22,482 nucleotides of DNA from positions 1 through 22,482 of the forward strand of contig MZNV01002981.1 in the NCBI GenBank assembly GCA_002081555.1. The letters are read 5' to 3'. This stretch comes from Protostelium mycophagum (lineage: Eukaryota > Evosea > Variosea > Protosteliida > Protosteliaceae). The stretch's first letter is position 1. The number at the start of each line of letters is the position of its first letter. The translations under genes were made by a program, and so were the position numbers. This document shows, one piece after another, positions 1 through 8,649 of this stretch. Below the pieces are notes generated by a model. The model saw only the letters and a program-made list of their open reading frames with translations, was not told the DNA's origin and searched no databases.

Positions 1-12
1 TAAGCAGAGGAT

Positions 13-73
13 GTGCAGCAATATCCACCTAATCTACATAAAGCATACTCTGGACATAAAAAAGCTTATAAAT
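13..73. repeat. 61-bp direct repeat, copy 1
   Basis: This block matches 216-276 at a constant offset of 203 bases with no gaps. By eye about 49 of 61 positions agree, and most differences are transitions. Both copies begin GTGCAG and end AAGCTTATAAAT. The family is unknown; it could be an old tandem duplication or a piece of a dispersed element. Confidence 0.7.
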
Positions 74-175
74 CATTGTCTAATTATTTGTCATAGTCTA
101 ATAAAGATGTGTAGCACGTTCTTAGCAGATGGTAACAGAAACACAACACTCAAGGCCCACCCACAAACCCTCATT

Positions 176-202
176 AGCCTCTGCCTCTGTGAGGCACAGG
201 CT
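176..202. repeat. Inverted repeat, hairpin between the direct repeats
   Basis: Positions 176-187 and 191-202 are inverted copies matching at 11 of 12 positions around a TGT loop. The stem is GC-rich in an AT-rich setting. It lies between the two direct-repeat copies, so it may belong to the same duplicated unit. Confidence 0.6.
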
Positions 203-215
203 ACTATCTTTTAGT

Positions 216-276
216 GTGCAGTGATTTCCACCCAGTCTGTATAAAGCATGCTCTGAGCACACAAAAGCTTATAAAT
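216..276. repeat. 61-bp direct repeat, copy 2
   Basis: Partner of the repeat at 13-73, about 80 percent identical and gap-free at a 203-base offset. It ends in TATAAAT about 105 bases before the EEP-PAP start codon. Confidence 0.7.
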
Positions 277-379
277 GTTTTGCAGAGAATTTACAAACTG
301 ATCACAGGAAGCATTCGGTGTGTGTGAAGTTGTAGATAAATGCACTATAATACCCTCTTTTTTAGTATTCCTTTTTTAT

Positions 380-3236
380 ATGATGAGATCAAACAAATCA
401 AAACAAAATGGGCCTCAACTCGGTTTCAATAACACCCCTTTTTATTGCTTCAGCGAAGAACTTGGACAATGGTCGAAAATCTCTTCAGCAACAGTGAGTT
501 CACTTTAAAGCGGATTTCTGAGTGTTTTAGGCAGATGAACTTCCCGATGTCTTTGTCCTCGTAAGTTTTAACGTTTTATTCGACTTGTATGAACCGCATA
601 CTGTGAGGTGTGCAGAGAGATGGCCACACCTTATAGACTTTCTGGAGTCCACAGATGCCGATTTGATCGCGCTTCAAGAGGTGCTCTTTGTGGCATCAAC
701 AAAGTTTGAGTGTTTGTCCAGGTGACACCAACTTTTTTGAAAATTCTTGAATCACAGGATTGGGTGAAGAGATTTCATCTGAGTGATATCAGCTCAGAAG
801 GACAGACCGTCTCTCCTTATGGACAAGTACAAGGTTTATCCTCGTCTACAAACTCAATACTACAGCTGTTGTTGTCGAAATTTAGGCCCGTGGGATCCCT
901 GTTAGAAAATGGGATTGCAAAGAGGCAGCACATTACCACTTTTAGATATAAAAATAAAAGAGTCAAATTGGCCAATATACACCTCACGAGTAATCTAAGG
1001 GGAGATAATAGACATATCAGAAGAAAGCAGCTACAAGGTGTAACTTGGTTCTTCAACATTTATTTACACCATAAGATATCATATACGTGTGCAATACCAA
1101 TGAAGAAGAGATCGAGAGTGATATCATCATTGTTGGTGATACAAACTTTGGAGAGAGAGATGATATGAATAATTATAACAGGAAATTCATCGACCTCTGG
1201 GAGGTAAATATATAATAATCATGTAATGTTAATATAGTTATAAAATATATAAGATATTAATGTTTACTTCACAAGGAAATACGACCTACAGACCCTGGTT
1301 ATACATTTGATACTTCTAAAAATATTTTGGCGAGTAAGATGAGCATGAACAAGAGTGTACGGAGATATGACAGGATACTCTTGAGCTCCAGTATGATAAA
1401 AGGATCCTTTATAGAGGTTACAATCCATCCTACTTTCTTTGCTCTATTTATACGATCAGATCGTAGGAACACAGATGGTAGATTCATCCGTACAAACTCG
1501 GTGTAGATGGGATAATATGCAGTATGGGGATGATGGTAGTGATATAAATCTATCAGATCACTACGGATTGAGAGCATCCTTATACATTCAGGTAATCAAT
1601 ATAATGAATATATGTGTATTTTGTCTGACAAAATAAGGAGAAGGAAGAGACGAATGAACAATACAATCAATTGATTGATGATGGATCATTAAGAGGTAAA
1701 TCGATCATATGAAGAGCTGATGACGAGTAAAGGGTGGCTTATAAAAGAGAAGTTGATTCCATCCCCTGAAAAGAATCAGACGAGAGAAAATATATTGAAT
1801 GACATATTGAATGATCTATGCAGAACCGCATCAGGAGTAACCGGTATTTCGATCATAAGTTATCTCATATTGAAGGATACAGAATCAGATGTTTGTGTAC
1901 ACCTGATTGGTAGCAGCAGATTAAACGTACATAATGACGATAGCGATATTGATGTATTATGCACTGGACACCCTTCTGTCACACATCAACTCTTCTTTGA
2001 AAGATTGGCGAAGATGATAGAAGCAGATGAGACGATACGATTGGTACACATCGCAACAAATGCAAAGGTACCTTTGGCGAGACTCATCATACAGGGGGTA
2101 AGACACAGTAAATAAAGAAAATATTATCCAATTGAAATAGATGGACGTAGAATTATCATATTGCAATCATCGCTCACCTTGGAATATTCAAGATAAGGAG
2201 ATGAAACAATTATCACCACCGAGCAGGATCTCTATTTCAGGACTCCTCGATGCAATAAGTATCTCTCACATGATACCAATGGAGCAGGTGGATATATAGA
2301 AGGAATGGTCATTGATCATCATAGATGGGAATGTACTGTGATACAGTGAGGATGATCAGAGGATGGAGTGAGAGGAGGGGTATCTATTCAAATTCCCATT
2401 GTTTCTTGGGTGGTTTCTCTTGGTCATTGTTGGTTGCTCATTGTATGCGCACACATAAGGTGAATCTTATTTGTTCACATATTCATGTCTATTCATATAT
2501 AAAGGTGACCACTCTGGAAGAAAGCATATATCATTTTTTTAAACTATACAACGGAAGGGATTGGACACAGCCATTGAAGAGCATCAGGTCTTCATCTAAA
2601 ATACAATGTCCACCTTTAGTGAGAACGACATAGATATAGGTTTATATTAATACGGACAGATGTTCATTCAGGGACCTTGTCAACCCCACAAGAATAGTGC
2701 TCGTAACATAACAAAGAGCACACTACAGATTATAGAGCAGGAAATGTTTAGAGGACATATGATGATGTCTTCTACGGAGATTGATTTCAGGATGAGATGG
2801 GAGGAGCTAGTTACGAAATCAAATGTGTATGAATTATACAAGAGCTATTTACGATTGGGCATATCTTGTCATCATCCCTCAGGCTTGGTCGCTTGCCGTG
2901 GATTTCTATCATCACAGTTAGTTTCATTCATAAATGATCTGGAGACGATCAAGTTGTTTGTACATCCCTCCACAATTATACACCAAGAGGTTGTCATTCT
3001 GCTTTTGCCATTAAATAATTATTTACACTGAGCAGGGAGAGAACAGGTTGGCTTTATTTTTGGGAATATCAGCATCACAATGCGAAGAAGGAAGCACAAT
3101 AACGTGGGCGGTGGAGGCCTTTAGAAACAAATTGGAAGAATGGGAAGACAGACCTTCTGGTGCTAGATTGGAGGTGAAGCAGCTCAGAGCCACATCACCA
3201 TCCATCTCTTCACTCGCAAAAGAGTTTCAACAATGA
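380..3236 (+). CDS. EEP nuclease/phosphodiesterase fused to poly(A) polymerase
   Basis: Predicted 14 exons, 769 residues. Introns: 494-530, 681-721, 827-865, 1038-1075, 1204-1275, 1417-1459, 1592-1637, 1696-1714, 2098-2140, 2288-2324, 2460-2504, 2619-2659, 2990-3035; summed exon length is an exact multiple of three. Residues about 45-315 are an endonuclease/exonuclease/phosphatase (EEP) domain: SFNVLFD, catalytic Glu in LQEV (about 88), NIHLTS, GDTN (about 201-204), RYDRIL and SDHYGL (about 302-307). Residues about 375-465 are a poly(A) polymerase nucleotidyltransferase with GSS and DSDID (Asp 411 and 413) and a third acidic residue in MDVELSY (Asp 463). The PAP central domain (RGIYSN, FLGGFSW) and an RNA-binding domain (RMRWEEL) follow. 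By family knowledge, EEP cleaves or trims phosphodiester ends and PAP adds nontemplated adenosines. A joint role in RNA end repair or tailing is inference. The start at 380 is the first in-frame ATG that leaves a short leader. The join at 1696-1714 is the weakest junction, and two separate genes cannot be excluded. Confidence 0.85.
1696..1714 (+). other. Predicted 19-nt intron, or junction between two genes
   Basis: Reading straight through, the EEP frame meets TGA at 1709-1711 and a PAP-frame ATG follows at 1720. Removing GTAAAT...GAAG (1696-1714) joins the two frames exactly (phase 1) and gives a continuous protein. The other 12 predicted introns in this gene are 37-72 nt, so 19 nt would be exceptional. 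The alternative is two genes or a dicistronic message, with the EEP stop eight bases ahead of a PAP start. Confidence 0.5.
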
Positions 3237-3286
3237 GAATAAAAATCCTCTTCTTAGTGGAAATATATTTCTAAAAACATATTGTT

Positions 3287-5620
3287 TTATACTGCTGCCA
3301 TTTGATTCTGTATCTCTTGTCTCAAAATTTGAAGAGACTTGTTCTGTTCCTCTATCTCCTTCTCCAGCAATGTCTCCGCTTGTAGTATTCTGTCCTTCCT
3401 TCGCTCCACCTCTTCCTGTCCCAAATATTTCACCCACTCTGCATCTTTCCCAATCAGCTTTTCCAAGTGCCCAAACCTTACAATCTTGAATCTTAGTTGA
3501 GATAGATGTGACATACCTCTGTATATATTCATCCAGTGCCAATTTCCTCTCACTCAATAGTTTATTCTCCCTCTCTCTGAGCCCTCTTAACTCTACTTGC
3601 TGTTGTACCCACTTCTTCTGCCTTATCATCTTCTCATCCTATTTTCTTATTACATATTTTGAAAAGTTCAGTTTACCTTTAATAATAACCCAAAAGCCAT
3701 TTTCATTTTTGGGGAGCCCGCAGTGAGGGCAATCGAATCGAGGGAGGAGTTTAACAGTGAAAATATTGAATCAGGTTTTTTGGAAATTGGGTCCGCAAAC
3801 CTCTCGTTGACGAATGATATCAACTGTGCCTGTAATAGATTCTCAAGCTCTTCTGTATGTTGGTGATGAAATATATTCACCACGATCCACCTCTTATTCA
3901 CATATCGATCCTATCATTGTTTATCTTCATTATATCTCATTACATTATATCTCATTATTTTCAATCACCTTGTGCAATATTTCCATTAAATTCCAGAACC
4001 GTATGAATTTGTCAAACAAAGAATATTTTTCCTGATCGTTGTTAGCTCTTGAGGCACTCTCTAATATCCCCTCCAAATGGTCCTCTATTTGCACAATACA
4101 ATCTGTTAGCATACTCCGGAGTATCTGTAGGATATAAATATATGATCTTGTATATCCCTTTCAGACATTAAAATATGCATCCCCACGAGTGAGCCCAGTA
4201 ACAACTCTGTCTAGATCTTCTAGATTTCCCCCAATGCAGCTGACAATCGTATCTACTGCTTCTGCGGGGAGCGGCTTCTGAAATAACTCAAAGTCCTTGG
4301 ACATATCCATAAAGAAATTCCGGACATCTTCAGGATCTGCGTAGTCTATACAGATCATAGATCTTCGCCTTCTAAACGCTGCGTGTGTATCCAGATCTAA
4401 ATGGGCAAAGGAATAGGATGTGATGAATACGATATGAGCGAGTTTGTTGTCAGATATGTGGATGCACCAATCCATAAACTTGAGAAAGTGAGGTACGTCA
4501 GACACCTGATATAATATTATTCATTCTGCATCATTGGTAACCTACCTTTCCACCTTTGCCCAAGTCTAAATCGTTACATGTTCCTAACCGGTGGATGTCA
4601 TCTAAACATATCACAGGCACTCCATTCGGCCATCCTCTGTTTATTCTCAATTCTGTATTTTTAAAGATATTTTACAGAGGAAAATGATTACAAAGAGAGG
4701 TTATAAAATGATTACGAAGAGAGGATATAAAATGATACTTTTCAAACTCAGCGCGCAATGCGTCAGAAATAGTGGTCAATGCCGTATCGATCTCTTGATT
4801 CGTGTACCCTGTTCTATTCCCTGCAAATATCACCATCAAACAATAACGGAGATACTTACCACCAAAACCAAAGAGTGAAGACCACATGCTCGTTTGATTG
4901 GATAATAAATAACCGGTATTTGTTATAAATGAGACAATAAATTCTTCGCCATTTGTCACGGGATTCTGCTTTAAATCTAAAGCATTCATTATATGTATTA
5001 TTATTTCCAATTATGATAAGATAATATTATATTCATGGTATCATCTTACCTTGCCAGAAAGTCATCCTTCTACCGTTGAAGATACCTTTTAGTAATATGC
5101 TTTTTCCTGCTGACTCAGGCCCTTTTCACTTGAGTAAAGAATAATCAATGTTGTTTGCATACACCTATGATCACAGAAGGGCCAGAAGGAGGTGAATCAA
5201 AGAACTTTCTCAATATTTTGATCTCCTTATTTCTCACCAGAGTCAAGGGTGGATCAGAAAGCACCACCGGTGTCTCCATTTTCTTCTTCATATAGTGCTT
5301 TTGCATGAAGTCGGCTCGAATTATAGAGAGATATATCACATAAGAGGCAGCTGCCAGTGTACCCAAGATCACCTGCGATTTTAGGTCGACATTTAAACAC
5401 AATTTACCTTCAATAACAGCGGGTTCACTGACGTAACCCAGTCCAAAAAGAAACGTCTTTGTGGAAGAGCATGGCCACTCGGTGGACGGCACATCAAAGA
5501 GGTCCTTGTTCCTCCATTACTGATCAGAGGTGTTCTCAAAGTCCTCTGTGAAAGACTATGACTGACAGAGCTTCTTTTGGTTTTTATAGGTTGAAGAACC
5601 CTGTGGTTCAATCTATACAT
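3287..5620 (-). CDS. Mitochondrial inner-membrane RNA12/YME2-like AAA protein
   Basis: Predicted 11 exons, about 614 residues. Introns: 5373-5407, 5122-5164, 4977-5049, 4821-4859, 4653-4715 (or 4653-4691), 4506-4545, 4125-4166, 3893-3968, 3639-3676, 3477-3516. The first 70 residues are rich in Arg, Ser and Thr with no acidic residue until late, like a mitochondrial presequence. A membrane helix follows (VILGTLAAASYVIYLSII), then a P-loop GPESAGKS assembled across an intron (about 141-148), a Walker B-like VICLDDI, and an RNA12-type segment GGNLEDLDRVVTGL. The C-terminal 100 residues look like coiled coil. In yeast, Yme2 is an inner-membrane ATPase affecting mtDNA escape and nucleoid structure; the same role here is inferred. 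The RRM present in yeast Yme2 is not visible before the membrane helix. The stop lies 50 bases from the stop of the EEP-PAP gene on the other strand. The ATG at 5620 was chosen because it yields the presequence. Confidence 0.78.
4681..4728. repeat. 24-bp tandem duplication carrying a splice donor
   Basis: Two adjacent 24-bp units (4681-4704 and 4705-4728, two differences) and the first nine bases of a third. On the minus strand each unit holds a GTAATC donor in the same reading phase, so the intron ending at 4653 can be 39 or 63 nt, adding or removing eight codons. Confidence 0.75.
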
Positions 5621-5824
5621 AACGAAATGTGAATCAGAGTTGTAAATAAAGGAAAGGTGATTTCTTTTGTCTACAATCTTGTTATCCTCTGGTTTATTGA
5701 ATGTCGTTATACATGCCACTTTGGGTGATGTTCGCTTGTTGGAGAGATGATAATATTGTCTTTGGAATGAATACAAGATCCATATTTACACCATCTCCAG
5801 AGGGACACTAGATAATATCAATAA

Positions 5825-6765
5825 TCAGGAAAAGTAAATATCTCCTACTTGTGCCTCAGCCCTTCTCTCTAATCGGTCCATCCTTGCACACAAATCAGAT
5901 AGCGTATTCTTTATGAATAATACGTCAGTGTGTATGTCATTATGATGTGTCTCATTATAACTCAAGCTCATTCTGCTGTCGTTTATAATATCAGTATCCA
6001 CCATATGTAGTGAATGGATATTATTGTTATTGTTATTATCTGCTATTCTAGCTCGATTGGGTAACTAAAGGGTGAATATTATTATTCAGCGAGATACTCA
6101 CTCTGGATATGTTCATTATTTTTATGGCTCTGCTGATTATATCACGTTGCTGTTTGTGATTGAGTTCTATATATAAACACATCTGTATGCTCTCTCCACA
6201 CTGCCGCAGAAACAACTTGAATTGTTCTAATTTATATCGATTTAGTTCACTAATAAATTCAACATGTCTTATTGTTCGTATAATATTTTGATTTTTACTG
6301 TTATTCAATCATTTTTACATCTCGAAAAAGGACAGCACACTTGGACCTAACCCGTTCGCATGATAAAGGCAAATTATAAATGGCTACTCACTCCCTCGCT
6401 AATTTGTTTTTGGCATCCATGTTCTTTGCTTTTGAGTCTCTGATGTCATACTTCACTCTCTCCCTCAACGATTTTATGAGCGTCAAAAATTCAAAGGTCT
6501 CAATGTCGTCCATTTCGCAGAGCCTCTTCTTTAGAAGATGACTTCGCCTTCTTTGTTCGAAATAGCTCTCTAATTGAGAATGAGACTGCTTGATCAACTG
6601 AACCAGATCAATATTGACTGTATCTTTTTTGTGATTGACCTGCTGTGCAGTTTTTTCAGAGGCTGATCTGGTGACATCGATGTCTATATCTTCTTCACTT
6701 GAATTTAATATTCCATTATCCACAAGAAGGAGGGCCATCAGAAATGAAGGCGAAAATCGATGCAT
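5825..6765 (-). CDS. Uncharacterised helical/coiled-coil protein
   Basis: I do not recognise this family. Predicted three exons, 269 residues, with introns 6298-6391 and 6065-6101. It starts MHRFSPSFLMALLL, has an acidic stretch SSEEDIDID, then long charged helical segments (around LIKQSHSQLESYFEQRRR and EFLTLIKSLRERVKYD), a run of six Asn, and a final helix DLCARMDRLERRAEAQ typical of coiled coil. No catalytic or metal motif is visible. If a nearer acceptor is used for the first intron (6347-6391, 45 nt, closer to the local average), the protein instead ends at 6301 after about 140 residues. The start codon lies about 280 bases downstream of the channel gene's stop on the same strand, and the gene ends about 200 bases before the YME2-like start. 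A role as a scaffold or adaptor is only a guess. Confidence 0.6.
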
Positions 6766-7042
6766 TTATCTACAACCCGGTTTGCCACAAAAACAAGAAT
6801 TCCTGGCATTATAAAAAGGGGTGTGATAGTGCATTCATGCACACTGAATGCTTCTCAATGTCACATTGCTTCACCTTGGTTTTTCTCAGTGGAAGTAAAA
6901 AAAGGCTCGTTGAGGAATAAAAAATATTAAAAGGGATATTGGGAATTGAGAGAACAAGGCCCTAAATGTAATCACTGGAAATATAAGAGTTAATTAGCTT
7001 TCCATTCAGTTGTGGCCTAAGAATACACAAAATAAACTATCT
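6766..7042. other. Intergenic spacer, no gene seen
   Basis: The spacer separates the channel gene's 3' end from the start of the helical-protein gene on the same strand. It contains a short inverted GCATTC/GAATGC pair around 6832-6851 and AT-rich stretches near 6900-6930. An open frame on the plus strand (6699-6920) overlaps the helical gene's first exon and has no convincing features. Confidence 0.5.
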
Positions 7043-8514
7043 TTATGAGTAACTCCTCTTGCAATGTGGACAGATCTCTATACATCCTTTTTCATCTTGA
7101 TCATTCTCACTTTCCTTTTGAATATTGATCTATGATTATGAGAAGAGAGAGATAGATAAAGGTATATACCCTATCCTCTTCCTCTTCCTCACTACTTGAA
7201 GCGAAGAGGTCCTCTGAGGAGGAGGAGGAAGATATCATCATCTCCCCTCTCTTCATCTTTTCCCTCCTCTCCTTCTCTTTGGCTTTCTTCTTATTCTTAC
7301 GAATTTCGATAAACTTTTCTCCAACTATATATCATTTTATTATCAATATATCATTTTATTATCAATATATATCATTTTATTATCAATATCAATGATGTAT
7401 AATCACCTGATTCGAATCCCCAACCGAGTAGACCAGCAGGTACAGCAAATACTGCCACTGAGAATATGGCTGTTATTGCAGTCACCCATTTACCAGCATA
7501 TGTCACTATAGATGTCAATGTTTATGAGAGAGTATATATTTACATTCAGCATCTTCTGGTATTCCTTGAGCCGTCAACATGAGGACTGTTGTGTACATGG
7601 TTGCAGGTATTGATCTGAATCTATATCTACTCAACCAAAGAATGATTAAAAAGATGATCACCTTGAACTAGGTAAATCTTTCTGAGCTAAATATAATGCT
7701 GTTGATGTGCATATGAATAATACTACAAGAATAAATCCTGTTGTAATTAATACTTCTCGATTCTGCAACACCACTGCCGATAATATCTACTCTTATCAAT
7801 ATAGAAAGATAAAATTTTGTGATAGTTATTTACCTTCAAGGCGTGTGTATATTTCTCCGCTTTGAAGAGCCTGAATACTCTAAATATACGTATCGCCGGT
7901 GAAAAATGTAGTAGATCAAACTGTACAAATATGATCATGTATTTCTTTGGTCATGCACGTACGTCGAATGCAGTGACAATCCAAAATGGGATGATGGATA
8001 GTAAATCCACTATAGACATCGGCGATACACAAAATCTGAGCCTCCCTATTATACTGTAAAAACTTGAAAGGGAGCAGTGTCAAGACTTACCTATTATTTT
8101 TCCCTTTTTCTTATATCTCTTTCTTTCTATGCACACCCATAACCTAATCAGGAATTCCAAAGTAAAGATGGAGATGGAGGTGATCTCAAAAATGTCAAAA
8201 GCTCGTTCAAATCTGCCAACTATGTCTTCTTCTGTTGATATTATGAACATGATAACATTCACTGCGATCAAAATCTGCGTTGCGAGTGAGTGATGGATCA
8301 TGGGGTATCCAGAAAAGTTATTCACCAGAATAAATGATTCTAGGATGACATCCCACGGCTTCAATCCTCCCTCCATTAAGTGGTACATCGTTCGTCGTAT
8401 TTTCCTTCACAGAGTCAGATGAGCAATCTTCTCTTCTCACTTGTACGTAGTTGGCTCTTCTTCTTCACTCATCGGTATCATTGTTGCATTTATAAGTGGG
8501 CTTTCCTCCGTCAT
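7043..8514 (-). CDS. Voltage-sensor cation channel, Kv-like, non-canonical pore
   Basis: Predicted ten exons, 351 residues, exact frame. Introns: 8405-8440, 8275-8325, 8046-8090, 7921-7962, 7787-7833, 7627-7661, 7506-7543, 7325-7406, 7130-7169. One six-helix repeat: S1 ILIAVNVIMFIISTEE, S2 FEITSISIFTLEFLIRLWVC, S3 SIVDLLSIIPFWIVTAFD, S4 RIFRVFRLFK (four basic residues every third position, about 150-160), S5 LITTGFILVVLFICTS, pore SIPATMYTTVLMLTAQGIPED (around residue 230), S6 AIFSVAVFAVPAGLLGWGF. S1-S4 and S6 are clearly of the voltage-gated potassium-channel type. The filter, however, reads TAQGIP instead of TVGYG, so ion selectivity cannot be assumed. The C-terminus is basic, then Ser/Glu-rich, ending CPHCKRSYS. 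No N-terminal tetramerisation domain is seen, and the protein is short for a Kv channel. It is divergent with the GAF-PDE gene. I have a memory of protist channels with similar TGQG-type pores but could not check it. Confidence 0.85.
7328..7390. repeat. Intronic AT-rich tandem repeat
   Basis: Three imperfect copies of a roughly 20-bp unit containing TATCATTTTATTATCA fill most of an 82-nt intron of the channel gene (7325-7406). The intron is longer than its neighbours (35-51 nt), consistent with growth by tandem duplication. Confidence 0.7.
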
Positions 8515-8645
8515 GTTTGAGCCCTCTTGATCTCAAGTGGAGATTTCGAGTTTGACACCTGTTGTAGAAGTACGTAATGCGGAAATTAGGAACAAATTAT
8601 CTATTTATAGTAGATGAGCAGAGGCGATTCAGGCTTGATAGAAGG
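8515..8645. promoter_or_regulatory. Divergent promoter between channel and GAF-PDE genes
   Basis: Only 131 bases separate the two predicted start codons, so both promoters and 5' leaders must overlap or be very short. A TATTTATAG stretch lies at 8602-8610 on the plus strand. A short upstream open frame begins at 8614 and ends across the PDE start. No further element could be assigned by eye. Confidence 0.5.
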
Positions 8646-8649
8646 ATGA
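8614..8649 (+). promoter_or_regulatory. Possible uORF overlapping the PDE start codon
   Basis: ATG at 8614 opens an 11-codon frame (MSRGDSGLIEG) whose TGA at 8647-8649 overlaps the paired ATGATG at 8646-8651 that begins the PDE. If the transcript starts upstream of 8614, this arrangement could make PDE translation depend on reinitiation. The transcription start is unknown. Confidence 0.35.

Larger units (their letters stand above)
1..379. other. Non-coding region upstream of the EEP-PAP gene
   Basis: No convincing coding sequence is seen here; the short open frames have no family resemblance and no splice partners. The stretch holds two diverged copies of a 61-bp direct repeat, a 12-bp-stem hairpin between them, and a TATAAAT at 270-276, roughly 105 bases ahead of the predicted ATG at 380. 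That TATAAAT lies at the end of the second repeat copy, and the first copy ends in the same heptamer at 67-73, so it may be repeat sequence rather than a true promoter element. Confidence 0.55.

Noticed and set aside
2592-2638. Alternative intron starting at CAG/GTCTTC in the PAP central domain
   Set aside because: It breaks the reading frame into the next conserved exon, whereas the GTGAGA donor at 2619 keeps frame and the domain continuous.
6699-6920. Plus-strand open frame with several Cys and Lys, loosely like a CXC zinc motif
   Set aside because: Cysteine spacing does not fit the family, it overlaps the first exon of the helical-protein gene on the other strand, and it has no splice or promoter support.
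7407-7425. A GATTCGAATC stretch resembling a tRNA T-loop
   Set aside because: It lies in the channel's S6 exon (GWGFES codons), and no matching acceptor stem, D-arm or anticodon arm is found around it.
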